Shown in pieces: positions 18,621-26,842 of a stretch of DNA of 64,000 bases (its first letter is position 1; every line of letters starts with the position of its first letter). Origin of the DNA: Gammaproteobacteria bacterium (GTDB lineage Bacteria > Gemmatimonadota > Gemmatimonadetes > Longimicrobiales > Gaopeijiaceae); assembly GCA_028820325.1 (NCBI GenBank), contig JAPPJO010000020.1:62001-126000 (forward strand), written 5' to 3'. A model generated the notes under the pieces. The model searched no databases. It saw only the letters and a program-made list of their open reading frames with translations, and was not told the DNA's origin. Position numbers and translations under genes: made by a program.

Positions 18621-18650
18621 CGCTCCCGCGGAGATCAGGACGCGGGAGCG
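18621..18650. terminator. Perfect 10-bp inverted repeat between convergent genes
   Basis: CGCTCCCGCG at 18621-18630 and its exact reverse complement CGCGGGAGCG at 18641-18650 enclose a 10-base loop. It lies between the guaA stop (18603) and the end of the opposing lipoprotein gene, whose last codons fall in the loop and right arm. No T-run follows on either strand, so a bidirectional terminator is likely but not certain. Confidence 0.5.
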
Positions 18651-18988
18651 GGGTCGTCTTCGGTGCGCAGGGCCCGGAGCGTGTCGTCGATCTCGGCCCA
18701 CACTTCGACCATGAACTCCAGGCGGGCCCCGTGGACGTCGACGTAGTCGAGCAAATCGGCCTCGGTGACCCCATTGGACTCCAGGATCTCCGCCTTCGCT
18801 TCGGGGCCGACCCGACCATCGGGTGAATGGAGCGCCGCCGTGCGCAGCTCCACATAGGTGCCTACGAAAGCGTCCCGGGAGATCGTCCCCGCCGCGTCGG
18901 GCGCCTGGTCGCCGCCGCACGCGAACAGCAGGCACAGCAGGCCGCCCGCCAGGAACTTCCGCACCCCACGCGCCGTCACCGGTCTCAT
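18635..18988 (-). CDS. Small lipoprotein of unknown function
   Basis: 117 aa. Basic start (MRPVTARGVRKF), hydrophobic stretch and a good lipobox LLFAC with Cys24 as the lipidated residue, then a Gly/Asp linker. The mature part is a compact, acidic, mostly helical domain containing TYVELRTAALHSPDG and LLDYVDVHGARLEFM. I recognise no family. The start ATG overlaps the OPT transporter stop as ATGA, so the two are translationally coupled and likely act together; the direction of influence is unknown. Confidence 0.75.
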   Translation of the reverse strand: MRPVTARGVRKFLAGGLLCLLFACGGDQAPDAAGTISRDAFVGTYVELRTAALHSPDGRVGPEAKAEILESNGVTEADLLDYVDVHGARLEFMVEVWAEIDDTLRALRTEDDPAPAS

Positions 18989-20982
18989 GCCTTGCCTGCC
19001 TCTCCGCTGGTGGCCGCACGCCAGAGGAGCAGGCAGAGCCCCGCGAAGATCAGTGTCCCGACCAGCCCGGATGACCCCGTGAAAAGGCCTACGCTCCACG
19101 CGTGGCCAACAATCCACTGCGTAGCCCGCGAGGGGTCGCCGGTCACCTGGGTGACCAGGTAGATCGCACCCCCGATCAGGACCCCCACCAAGGCCGCTCC
19201 CGCGATCAGGCCGGAGCCGAACAGAACGCCCCGTTCGCGCTGCTCGGCCAGCCGGTCTCCGCCGCCCTCCGGGCCCGAATAACGGCGGGTCAGCGCGCGC
19301 CGCATCATGCCCCCCACGAAGATCGGGGTCATGAGCGAAACCGGCAGATACAGCCCCACGGCGAACGCCAGTGACGGCAGCCTGAGTCCGAACTCGACGA
19401 CGGCGGCCAGCGCCATGCCGACGATGACGAACATCCAGGGCAGGGTATCGGCCAGGACGCCGTCCACGACCAGCTTCATCAGGTTCGCCTGGGGGGCCGC
19501 CAGTTCCGCTCCTCCGATGCCGTACGATTCGTTGAGCACGATGAGCACCCCGCCCATCACCGCCGCGCTGGTGATCACCCCGATCAGCTCGCCGATCTGC
19601 TGCGAGCGCGGGGTGGCTCCCAGGAGGAATCCGGTCTTGAGATCCTGTGAGGTGTCTCCCGCGATCGCCGCCGAGATGCACACCACCGCGCCCACCGCCA
19701 GCACCGCGACCTTGGAGGCGGCGGTACCGTCGTTCAGCCCCAGTCCCACCCATATCAGCGAGGTGAGCAGCAGGGCGGCAATGGTCATCCCCGAAACCGG
19801 GTTGGACGAGGAGCCGATCAGCCCCACGATGCGCGAGGATACCGTCACGAAGAAGAAGCTGAAGAGCACGATCAGGACCGCGCCCAGCAGGTTCACCGGG
19901 ACGCCCGGCCAGAGCCAGAGCGCAACGGCCAGCAGCGGGGCGAGGGTGAAGACGAAGCGCATGGACAGGTCCCGCTGCGTGCGGGAAGTCGGTCCGCCGC
20001 CGCCCCCGATGCCGCCCAGCCCCAGCTTGAAGCTCTCGATCATCGTGGGCAGCGACTTGACGAGGGTCGCGATGCCCCCGAAGGCCACGGCGCCGGCCCC
20101 CACGTAGCGGATATAGTTGCTCCAGATCTCCGCCGATCCCAGCTCCGCCATCGGGACCGTGCCCGGATACACGACGTCGTTGCCGCCCCAGGCGTTGATC
20201 ACCGGGATCAGGATCAGCCAGGCCAGCGCGCTCCCCGAGAACATGATGGTGGCGATGCGCGGTCCGATGATGAACCCGACGCCCAGCAGCTCGGGAGTGA
20301 AGTCTCCCCCGATCTGGGCCTTGCCCGGGAGAGGCGCCGCCGGCGACTCGTTCCATAGCGAGAGCCCGCGTGGGTTGGCCAGCGCCTGATAGACGGCGCC
20401 GACACCGAGCCCGGCGAAGAGGAGGCGGGCCTTGCCGCCCCCCACGTCCCCAGCCACCTGCACCTCCGCGCACGCAGTGCCTTCGGGATAGGGCAGCTTG
20501 CCGTGCTCGCGCGAAATGAGGTAGGAGCGCAGGGGAATCATGAACAGCACGCCCAGCATTCCCCCGAAGAGCGCGATCACCGTGATCTGCGTGACGCTCA
20601 CCAGGATGGCGGGGTCTTCGCGCGCCCAGAGGAAGAGCGCGGGGAGCGTGAAGATGACCCCGGCGGCCAGCGATTCCCCCGCCGAGCCCACCGTCTGCAC
20701 CATGTTGGACTCGAGGATGGTGCCGCCCCAGATGCGGAAGATGGCTACCGCCATGACCGCCGCCGGGATCGAGGCGCTCACCGTGAGCCCGACGCGCAGC
20801 CCCAGGTAGGCGTTGGCGGCGCCGAACACGATGCCCAGAACCGCTCCGATCAGCACGGCCCGGGGCGTGAACTCCAGGATCTGCTCGCGCGCGCCCACGT
20901 AGGGGCGGTACTGGTCGCCCGGCAGGGTCTCGTAGGCCTGGGGAGGGAGCCCGCCACGGGGCCCGGGATCGACTGTCGCCAC
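18985..20982 (-). CDS. OPT-family oligopeptide (or metal-chelate) transporter
   Basis: A 665-aa polytopic membrane protein of the OPT superfamily, which imports peptides or iron-siderophore-like chelates by proton coupling. It has about 14-16 hydrophobic segments, beginning AVLIGAVLGIVFGAANAYLG after a YRPYVG segment, with SIPAAVMAVAIFR, SNMVQTVGSAGESLAAGVIF and DTSQDLKTGFLLGATPRSQQ, stretches typical of the bacterial OPT (YSL-like) group. The frame extends 22 codons further to a TTG at 21048, but GTG at 20982 has GGAGG five bases upstream and is preferred. Coupled to the downstream lipoprotein gene. Substrate cannot be read from sequence. Confidence 0.9.
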   Translation of the reverse strand: MATVDPGPRGGLPPQAYETLPGDQYRPYVGAREQILEFTPRAVLIGAVLGIVFGAANAYLGLRVGLTVSASIPAAVMAVAIFRIWGGTILESNMVQTVGSAGESLAAGVIFTLPALFLWAREDPAILVSVTQITVIALFGGMLGVLFMIPLRSYLISREHGKLPYPEGTACAEVQVAGDVGGGKARLLFAGLGVGAVYQALANPRGLSLWNESPAAPLPGKAQIGGDFTPELLGVGFIIGPRIATIMFSGSALAWLILIPVINAWGGNDVVYPGTVPMAELGSAEIWSNYIRYVGAGAVAFGGIATLVKSLPTMIESFKLGLGGIGGGGGPTSRTQRDLSMRFVFTLAPLLAVALWLWPGVPVNLLGAVLIVLFSFFFVTVSSRIVGLIGSSSNPVSGMTIAALLLTSLIWVGLGLNDGTAASKVAVLAVGAVVCISAAIAGDTSQDLKTGFLLGATPRSQQIGELIGVITSAAVMGGVLIVLNESYGIGGAELAAPQANLMKLVVDGVLADTLPWMFVIVGMALAAVVEFGLRLPSLAFAVGLYLPVSLMTPIFVGGMMRRALTRRYSGPEGGGDRLAEQRERGVLFGSGLIAGAALVGVLIGGAIYLVTQVTGDPSRATQWIVGHAWSVGLFTGSSGLVGTLIFAGLCLLLWRAATSGEAGKA

Positions 20983-20987
20983 TCTTG

Positions 20988-20992
20988 CCTCC
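20988..20992 (-). promoter_or_regulatory. Ribosome binding site deciding the OPT transporter start
   Basis: On the minus strand GGAGG lies five bases before the GTG at 20982, while the farther TTG at 21048 has no such site. This fixes the start to the GTG and shortens the protein to 665 aa. Confidence 0.7.
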
Positions 20993-21189
20993 AGCCACGG
21001 GTTGCGCGGAACCCGGGCAACGTGGATCGCGCCTTCTCGGCTTGTCAAGCGCGCGAACGGGGGAGGCCGAGCCGGCTGGAACTGGCTACACCGCGGCCTC
21101 CGCGGATGGTCCGAATCTTGAATTTCAGGGGTGGGCGGATGCCCGGAAGCCCATGCGGGCGTGGATGGATCGGGGCTCAGGCACCGAAG

Positions 21190-21230
21190 TCTGCCAAATT
21201 GGCAGATTTATGGTCTGCCAAAATGGCAGA
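21190..21230. promoter_or_regulatory. Two tandem 17-bp palindromes upstream of clpB (putative operator)
   Basis: TCTGCCAAATTGGCAGA at 21190-21206 and TCTGCCAAAATGGCAGA at 21214-21230 differ by one base and are separated by 7 bases (24-base period, a little over two helical turns). Each has 7-base arms TCTGCCA/TGGCAGA around a 3-base centre. They end 36 bases before the clpB start and about 200 bases before the divergent OPT gene. They match neither CIRCE nor the HspR element in the forms I know. A dimeric repressor or activator binding cooperatively to two sites is the natural reading. Confidence 0.75.
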
Positions 21231-21252
21231 CAAGGCGTGCACGACCACACGC

Positions 21253-21258
21253 GGAGGG
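21253..21258 (+). promoter_or_regulatory. Ribosome binding site deciding the clpB start
   Basis: GGAGGG eight bases before the ATG at 21267. It supports this start over the frame-open extension reaching 20985, which would run through the palindromic operators. Confidence 0.75.
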
Positions 21259-21266
21259 AATATCAG

Positions 21267-23861
21267 ATGATTGAAGTCGACCGCTTGACGGTGAAGGCGG
21301 CCGAGGCGCTGCGGGCCGCCATAGCGGACGCCGGCCGACGCCGGAGCGCCGAGGTCTACGGCATCCACCTGCTCGACGCCCTCCTCCGACAGGAAGAGGG
21401 CATCGTCACGCCGATCCTGGACAAGATCGGAGTCTCCGCCCCCGCGGTCGGCGAGCGGGTACAGGCCGCACTCGACGGACTGGGCCGCGTCTCGGGGGGA
21501 TCGGATGCGCGCGTCAGCCGCGATCTCGCGCGCGCTCTCTCCGCGGCCGAGCGCCATGCCGCCGAGCTCGGGGACGACTACGTGTCGACCGAGCACCTCC
21601 TGCTCGGGCTCACCGTCGAGAAGGACGACGCGGGCGAAATCCTGCGGTCGGCGGGCGCCATGGAGGAGCGGGTGCTGGAGGCACTGTCGGCGGTCCGCGG
21701 CAGCCACCGGGTCACCGACCAGACCCCGGAGGACCGGTATCAGGCCCTCGCGCGCTACAGCCGCGACCTGACCTCGCTGGCGCGCCGCGGCAAGCTGGAC
21801 CCGGTCATCGGCAGGGACGTCGAGATTCGCAGGGTGATCAAGGTGCTCGCCCGCCGCACCAAGAACAATCCGGTGCTCATCGGCGAGCCAGGGGTGGGAA
21901 AGACCGCCATCGCCGAAGGCCTGGCCCAGCGCATCGTTGCCGGCGACGTCCCCGGCGCGCTGGCGGAAAAAACCTTCCTGTCTCTGGACATTTCGGCCAT
22001 GCTCGCCGGTGCCAAGTACCGCGGCGAGTTCGAAGAGCGCATGAAGGCGGTGCTGAAGGAGATCTCCGACGCCGAGGGCCGCTTCGTCATGTTCGTCGAC
22101 GAGCTGCACACGGTCGTCGGCGCCGGCGCCGCGGAAGGGGCGGTGGACGCCGGCAACATGATGAAGCCGCTGCTGGCACGGGGCGCCCTGCGCATGGTGG
22201 GCGCGACCACCCTCGACGAATACCGGAAGCACATCGAGAAGGACCCTGCCCTGGAGCGGCGCTTCCAGCCCGTGTACGTGGCGCCGCCGTCGGTGGAGGA
22301 CACGATCGCCATCCTGAGAGGCCTCAAGGAGCGTTACGAGGTGCACCACGGCGTGCGCATCCGCGACGACGCCCTGGTCGCGGCGGCCCAGCTGTCCGAC
22401 CGCTACATCGGGGGCCGTTTCCTGCCAGACAAGGCGATCGACCTCATGGACGAGGCCGGCAGCCGGCTCCAGATCGAGATCGACTCCCTGCCCACCGAAA
22501 TCGACCAGGTCGAACGGCGCGCCATTCAGCTCGAGATCGAGCGCCAGGCTCTGGAGGACGAGCACGGCGACCCCGGCGCGCGGGAACGCCTCGCGCGCAT
22601 CCGCCTGGAGCTGGCCGAGTTGAGGGAACGCAGCTCCAGCATGAAAGCCGGGTGGCAGGCGGAACGGGACGCCATCGACCGCCTGAAGACGCTCAAGGAG
22701 GCGGCGGACGCGCTCCGCACCGAATCCGGGCGTGCGAAGCGGACCGGCAACCTTCAGCGGGCCGCCGAGATCGACTACGGCGAGCTCCCGGCGCTCGGCA
22801 CCTCGCTCAGGCTGGCGGAGCAGCGGCTGGCGGAGCTGCAGGCGGGCGGCACCTGGCTGCGGGAGGAGGTGGACGCCGACGACATCGCCGCGGTCGTCGC
22901 GGAATGGACGGGGATTCCGGTGGCGAGCCTGGCGGAATCGGAGAGGGAGCGGCTGGTTCGGCTGGAGGCGCTGCTTGGCGGGCGGGTGATCGGACAGGAA
23001 GAGGCGCTCGCGGCCGTCTCGAACGCGGTGCGCCGTTCAAGGGCCGGGCTCCAGGATCCCGACCGGCCCATCGGATCGTTCATCTTCCTGGGTCCGACCG
23101 GGGTGGGGAAGACCGAAACCGCGCGCGCGCTGGCCGAGTTCCTCTTCGACGACGAGCGCGCGATGGTGCGCCTCGACATGTCGGAGTACATGGAGAAGCA
23201 CGCCGTGTCGCGGCTGCTGGGCGCGCCTCCCGGCTACGTGGGCTACGACGAAGGCGGCCAGCTGACCGAAGCCGTGCGCCGGCGCCCGCACGCGGTCATC
23301 CTGTTCGATGAAATCGAAAAGGCGCACTCCGACATCTTCAACGTCCTGCTTCAGATTCTCGACGATGGCAGGCTGACCGACTCCCAGGGCCGCACGGTCG
23401 ATTTCCGCAATGCCGTGATCATCATGACCTCCAACCTGGGCAGCCACTACATCCTGAGGCACGCCGGAACCGATCCGTGGGAAGAGGTGGAGGCGACCGT
23501 CACCCGGGAGCTGCGGCGACACTTCCGTCCGGAGTTTCTGAACAGAGTGGACGACATTGTTCTCTTTCGGCCATTGGACCGGGCCTCGATCCGCGCGATC
23601 GTTGATCTGCAGCTCGCCCGGGTGCAGGCGCTGGCCGGCGAGTTGGGCATCACGCTCGAGGTTGCGCCCGAAGTCCGGGAGCTCCTCGCGAAGGAGGGCT
23701 ACGATCCCGCGTTCGGCGCGCGCCCGCTGCGGCGCGTCATTCAGCGTCTCGTCCAGGACCCGCTTGCCATGTCGCTGCTCGAGAAAGATCCCGGGAAATC
23801 CGCGACCATTCGCGTGGTCCCCGCCGCGGACGCCGCCGGCCTGGCCTTCGAACGGGCGTGA
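21267..23861 (+). CDS. clpB: ClpB ATP-dependent protein disaggregase
   Basis: Hsp104-type hexameric AAA+ disaggregase that rescues aggregated proteins with DnaK. 864 aa, the usual length. Clp N-terminal repeats occupy about residues 1-145; NBD1 has Walker [14 protein letters not shown] near residue 207; a full coiled-coil middle domain (about residues 395-520, rich in Glu/Arg/Leu), which ClpA lacks and ClpC has only in short form, follows; NBD2 has Walker [14 protein letters not shown] near residue 610 and Walker [12 protein letters not shown]. No ClpP-binding IGF/L loop is evident. Transcription is probably stress-controlled through the palindrome pair upstream. Confidence 0.97.
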   Translation: MIEVDRLTVKAAEALRAAIADAGRRRSAEVYGIHLLDALLRQEEGIVTPILDKIGVSAPAVGERVQAALDGLGRVSGGSDARVSRDLARALSAAERHAAELGDDYVSTEHLLLGLTVEKDDAGEILRSAGAMEERVLEALSAVRGSHRVTDQTPEDRYQALARYSRDLTSLARRGKLDPVIGRDVEIRRVIKVLARRTKNNPVLIGEPGVGKTAIAEGLAQRIVAGDVPGALAEKTFLSLDISAMLAGAKYRGEFEERMKAVLKEISDAEGRFVMFVDELHTVVGAGAAEGAVDAGNMMKPLLARGALRMVGATTLDEYRKHIEKDPALERRFQPVYVAPPSVEDTIAILRGLKERYEVHHGVRIRDDALVAAAQLSDRYIGGRFLPDKAIDLMDEAGSRLQIEIDSLPTEIDQVERRAIQLEIERQALEDEHGDPGARERLARIRLELAELRERSSSMKAGWQAERDAIDRLKTLKEAADALRTESGRAKRTGNLQRAAEIDYGELPALGTSLRLAEQRLAELQAGGTWLREEVDADDIAAVVAEWTGIPVASLAESERERLVRLEALLGGRVIGQEEALAAVSNAVRRSRAGLQDPDRPIGSFIFLGPTGVGKTETARALAEFLFDDERAMVRLDMSEYMEKHAVSRLLGAPPGYVGYDEGGQLTEAVRRRPHAVILFDEIEKAHSDIFNVLLQILDDGRLTDSQGRTVDFRNAVIIMTSNLGSHYILRHAGTDPWEEVEATVTRELRRHFRPEFLNRVDDIVLFRPLDRASIRAIVDLQLARVQALAGELGITLEVAPEVRELLAKEGYDPAFGARPLRRVIQRLVQDPLAMSLLEKDPGKSATIRVVPAADAAGLAFERA

Positions 23862-24373
23862 GCGGGCCGTTCCGCCGGGTTGGTGCAGCCGCGATCCGCT
23901 GGTCGGTGGCTCTGGGGGCCGCGGGGTGCGCAACCTCCCCGCCGCTGCCTCCGGCTGAGAACGACGCCGGCCCTCTCCGCGCCGCGGAACGTTTTCTGGA
24001 CGCGGCCGACCGACAGGACCTCGACGCGATGGCGCACGCGTTCGGCACCGACGGGGGTTCCATCGCCGACACCGGCGGAGGACTGGGCTGCGGACTCCGC
24101 CGGGTTGCGTCCTGGCTGGGAGCCGCGGACCGCTGCCCGACCCGGCAGGAGGTCGAGGTTCGCATGTATGCCATCGCGGCGGTGCTGCGGCACGACGGCT
24201 ATGTGGTGATCGCCGCGGAGCCGGTCCCCGGTCGCGATCGGCCCGTCACCCGGGTATCCGTCGAGGTTCGACGGGGAGAGCGGATCCATCGCGATGTCGG
24301 AGTGTTCGTGATCAGCACCGCGTCCGGGTGGCTCGTGGAGTCGGTCGAACTGGAGAAGATCACGGGGCGCTGA
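23858..24373 (+). CDS. Putative lipoprotein with an NTF2-like domain
   Basis: 171 aa. A hydrophobic N-terminus ends in a lipobox AAGC (Cys24). The mature part begins with an acidic helix, LRAAERFLDAADRQDLDAMA, followed by FGTDGGSI, a pattern typical of NTF2/SnoaL-like cone folds, then strands such as VRMYAIAAVLRHDGYVVIAA. GTG 23858 overlaps the clpB stop as GTGA, so it is probably co-translated with clpB. Its last 14 bases overlap the 3' end of the opposing epimerase gene. Function unknown; the fold assignment is a pattern-level guess. Confidence 0.7.
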   Translation: MSGPFRRVGAAAIRWSVALGAAGCATSPPLPPAENDAGPLRAAERFLDAADRQDLDAMAHAFGTDGGSIADTGGGLGCGLRRVASWLGAADRCPTRQEVEVRMYAIAAVLRHDGYVVIAAEPVPGRDRPVTRVSVEVRRGERIHRDVGVFVISTASGWLVESVELEKITGR

Positions 24374-24815
24374 GAGGCCGCGCCCGCTCGACCAGTTCCA
24401 CCAGCGCTCCCCCCGTCCCCTTGGGATGGAGGAAGGCGACCAGGCCGCCGTGCGCACCGGGCCTCGGAGTGCGGTCGATGGGCCGGAACCCCGCGGCGAT
24501 CAGGCGGTCGAGTTCGACGCGCACGTTCTCGACGCGGAAGGCCACATGATGAAGGTTCGAGCCCCCCGCTGCGAGGAACCGCGCCACCGCGCCGCCCCGG
24601 TCGTGGGGTTCGAGCAGCTCCACTGCGCCGATGAAGCATACGTCGATGCCGTGTTCCGGGAGGGACTGGCGAGGCGAGGCGCGCTCGCCGGTCAGGGTCT
24701 CGAACAGAGGCGCCGACTCCGCGATCGAGTGGACGGCGATGCCGACATGGTCCACCGGGTAGCGCGGCAGGGTTGGCGAGGGATCCACGGGCCCCGCTGC
24801 GGGGTCGAATTCCAT
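24360..24815 (-). CDS. mce: Methylmalonyl-CoA epimerase
   Basis: Glyoxalase-fold (vicinal oxygen chelate) enzyme interconverting the two epimers of methylmalonyl-CoA in propionate and odd-chain fatty acid metabolism. 151 aa. Paired beta-alpha-beta modules start with VDHVGIAVHSI and NLHHVAFRVENV, each giving a metal-ligand histidine, and the C-terminal ALVELVER provides the ligand glutamate; HPKGTGG before it is characteristic of this subfamily. The frame runs further upstream, but ATG 24815 gives the family length. Single gene between two + strand genes; methylmalonyl-CoA mutase is not in the window. Confidence 0.9.
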   Translation of the reverse strand: MEFDPAAGPVDPSPTLPRYPVDHVGIAVHSIAESAPLFETLTGERASPRQSLPEHGIDVCFIGAVELLEPHDRGGAVARFLAAGGSNLHHVAFRVENVRVELDRLIAAGFRPIDRTPRPGAHGGLVAFLHPKGTGGALVELVERARPLSAP

Positions 24816-24839
24816 GACCGGCCGAGATTCGGTTATACT
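24810..24839 (+). promoter_or_regulatory. Candidate trxA promoter
   Basis: A strong -10 box TATACT at 24834-24839 with a weak TTCCAT -35 at 24810-24815 (18-base spacer). The -35 overlaps the start codon of the divergent epimerase gene. It would give a leader of about 85 bases for thioredoxin. Confidence 0.5.
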
Positions 24840-24930
24840 TCGAAATCCAGGGAAGCAGGGAAGCGCGGTGCGGCGCCTCCGCTTCCATCGTACGAACGAC
24901 CCGGGACCGGGATCAAGGAGATCAGCCAGA

Positions 24931-25260
24931 ATGAGCGATCGAGTTCTGACGGTTACGGACGAGAGCTTCGCCGACGACATAGAGAACAGCCAGGGACTGG
25001 CGATGGTGGACTTCTGGGCGACCTGGTGCGGCCCCTGCCGCATCGTCTCGCCCATCGTCGACCAGCTCGCAGACGAGTATGGTGACCGTGGGGTGACGGT
25101 GGGGAAGGTGGACGTGGACACCAACCCCGGCACCTCCGCGCGCTTCGGGGTGCGCTCGATCCCGAGTATTCTCTTCTTCAAGGACGGGAGGCACGTCGAC
25201 ACCGTTGTCGGCGCCGTTCCGAGGGCCCATCTCGAGGAGAAGATCGAGGCGCACCTGTAG
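24931..25260 (+). CDS. trxA: Thioredoxin
   Basis: Cytoplasmic protein-disulfide reductase, 109 aa. The active site WCGPC is at residues 32-36 in VDFWATWCGPCRIV, and the cis-proline loop RSIPSILFF follows near residue 77. The frame is open upstream to 24814, but ATG 24931 has AAGGAG about 11 bases before it and gives the standard N-terminus. Followed after 22 bases by rsmI. Confidence 0.97.
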   Translation: MSDRVLTVTDESFADDIENSQGLAMVDFWATWCGPCRIVSPIVDQLADEYGDRGVTVGKVDVDTNPGTSARFGVRSIPSILFFKDGRHVDTVVGAVPRAHLEEKIEAHL

Positions 25261-25282
25261 GTCCGCGATACGCGAGCCGGGG

Positions 25283-26128
25283 GTGGCGACCCTCTACCTC
25301 GTCAGCACCCCGATCGGCAACCTCTCCGACCTCTCGGGGCGCGCCGCACAGGTCCTGGGCGAGGTAGAGAGGATCTTCGCGGAAGACACGCGCAGGACCG
25401 GACGGCTGCTGCAGCACCTTGGCGTCGACACGCGCCTCACCTCCCTGCATCAGCACAATGAGGCGGCGCGCGCGGGGCGGGTCCTCGAGTGCCTGGAGTC
25501 GGGACTTGACGCCGCGGTGGTGAGCGACGCCGGAACCCCGCTGGTTTCGGATCCGGGCGCGCGCGTGGTGGACGCCGCGCTGGAAGCCGGGCACGACGTG
25601 GTTCCGGTGCCGGGTCCGTCCGCGGTTCTGGCAGCGCTGGTGGGGTCGGGGCTTCCGGCCGACCGTTTCGCCTTCCTGGGATTCGCGCCCCGCAAGGGAC
25701 TCGAACGGCGCGCTCTGCTGCAGCGGGTCGCCCATTCGCAGGAGACTACCGTGCTCTTCGAGGCCCCCGGCCGGCTGTGCCGCCTGCTGATCGACCTCGA
25801 GCATGCGTGCGGCTCCGGCCGCCGGGTGGCGGTGGCGCGGGAAATGACCAAATTGCACGAGGAGTTCGTGCGAGGGACCCTGGCCGAGGCCCGGGCTCAT
25901 TTCGGAGCGCGCGCCCCCCGGGGAGAGCTGACGCTGGTGGTCGACCGCTCTCCGGAAGGCAAACCCGACGAATCCGCGGTTCGGGAACGGGCCGCGGAAC
26001 TGCTGGCCGGGGGCACGCGGCCGAGTGAAGCCGTCCGGGAGTTGACGGCCCTGCTCGGGGTATCTCGCAACCGCGCCTACCGGATCGTACATTCAACTGT
26101 TGTGCCGGATGGGCCGGAGACGGAGTAG
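25283..26128 (+). CDS. rsmI: 16S rRNA (cytidine-1402-2'-O)-methyltransferase
   Basis: SAM-dependent tetrapyrrole-methylase-fold enzyme modifying C1402 in the ribosomal decoding centre. 281 aa with the family motifs STPIGNLSDLSGRA, FAEDTRRTGRLL, SDAGTPLVSDPG and VPVPGPSAVLAAL, plus the C-terminal helix region with LTALLGVSRNRAY. The frame is open to 25205 in trxA; GTG 25283 puts VATLYLVSTPIGN at the N-terminus, as in homologues. Confidence 0.95.
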   Translation: MATLYLVSTPIGNLSDLSGRAAQVLGEVERIFAEDTRRTGRLLQHLGVDTRLTSLHQHNEAARAGRVLECLESGLDAAVVSDAGTPLVSDPGARVVDAALEAGHDVVPVPGPSAVLAALVGSGLPADRFAFLGFAPRKGLERRALLQRVAHSQETTVLFEAPGRLCRLLIDLEHACGSGRRVAVAREMTKLHEEFVRGTLAEARAHFGARAPRGELTLVVDRSPEGKPDESAVRERAAELLAGGTRPSEAVRELTALLGVSRNRAYRIVHSTVVPDGPETE

Positions 26129-26179
26129 ACACGCGCCGCGCGGCAGGCGCGCTCAGGGGCGGGAGTGGTTCAGGAATCG

Positions 26180-26842
26180 ATGCTGAAGATTGTTCTCGCG
26201 ATCCTCGCGGCCGTGCTCGCGGCCACCCCGCCCGTCGAACCGACGCTCACCATCGCGCGCCTCCAGTACGACGGAGGAGGGGACTGGTATGCGAACCCGT
26301 CCTCGCTGGCCAATCTGCTGGAGCGAATCGCAGCCGACACCGGGTTGCCGGTGGCGGATCGTGAAGCCACCATCACCCTCCGGGATCCCGCGCTCCCCGA
26401 CTACCCCTACGTCTACATGACCGGCCACGGCAACGTGAGCTTCGCGCTGGAGGAGCAGGCCGCGCTGCGCGACTACCTGTTGGGGGGGGGATTCCTGCAC
26501 GTCGACGACAACTACGGTCTCGACGAGTCCTTCCGCCGGGAGATCGCGCGCGTGTTCCCCGGCCGCGAACTCGTGGAGATCCCCCCCGATCATCCGGTCT
26601 TCGGCACCTTTCACCTGCTCCCGGAAGGCCTGCCCAAGATCCACGAGCACGACGGAGGCCCGCCCCAGGCCTTCGGCCTCTTCGAGCGCGGCCGGCTGAT
26701 GCTGTTCTACAGCTACGAAAGCGATCTGGGAGACGGCTGGGAGGATCCCGAGGTGCACGAGGATCCCCCCGAAACCCGCGAGCAGGCGTTGCGCATGGGC
26801 GTGAACCTGTTCGTCTACGCCATCACCCGGGGGGCCTCATGA
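26180..26842 (+). CDS. Secreted DUF4159-family protein
   Basis: 220 aa. N-terminal signal peptide (MLKIVLAILAAVLAATPP), then a DUF4159 domain, which resembles a class I amidotransferase/ThuA-like fold: LTIARLQYDGGGDWYANP, PYVYMTGHGNVSF, LLGGGFLHVDDNYG, and VEIPPDHPVF near the catalytic-like histidine area. ATG 26180 is preferred; a GTG at 26165 adds five residues. DUF4159 proteins usually sit with MoxR/DUF58/von Willebrand-domain genes; here those are missing and the neighbour is a giant coiled-coil membrane protein, overlapped as ATGA. Molecular function unknown. Confidence 0.85.
   Translation: MLKIVLAILAAVLAATPPVEPTLTIARLQYDGGGDWYANPSSLANLLERIAADTGLPVADREATITLRDPALPDYPYVYMTGHGNVSFALEEQAALRDYLLGGGFLHVDDNYGLDESFRREIARVFPGRELVEIPPDHPVFGTFHLLPEGLPKIHEHDGGPPQAFGLFERGRLMLFYSYESDLGDGWEDPEVHEDPPETREQALRMGVNLFVYAITRGAS

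Noticed and set aside
21043..21048. TTGACA on the minus strand as promoter of the OPT transporter
   Set aside because: A perfect -35, but the base stretch 16-18 positions downstream (CCACGT region) is a poor -10, so I do not list it as a promoter.
21117..21122. CTTGAA upstream of clpB as a sigma32-type -35 box
   Set aside because: No CCCCAT-like -10 at a suitable distance; chance occurrence is likely.
20985..21266. N-terminal extension of clpB by 94 codons
   Set aside because: It would cross the palindromic operators; ClpB proteins begin at the ATG at 21267, which has a good ribosome site.
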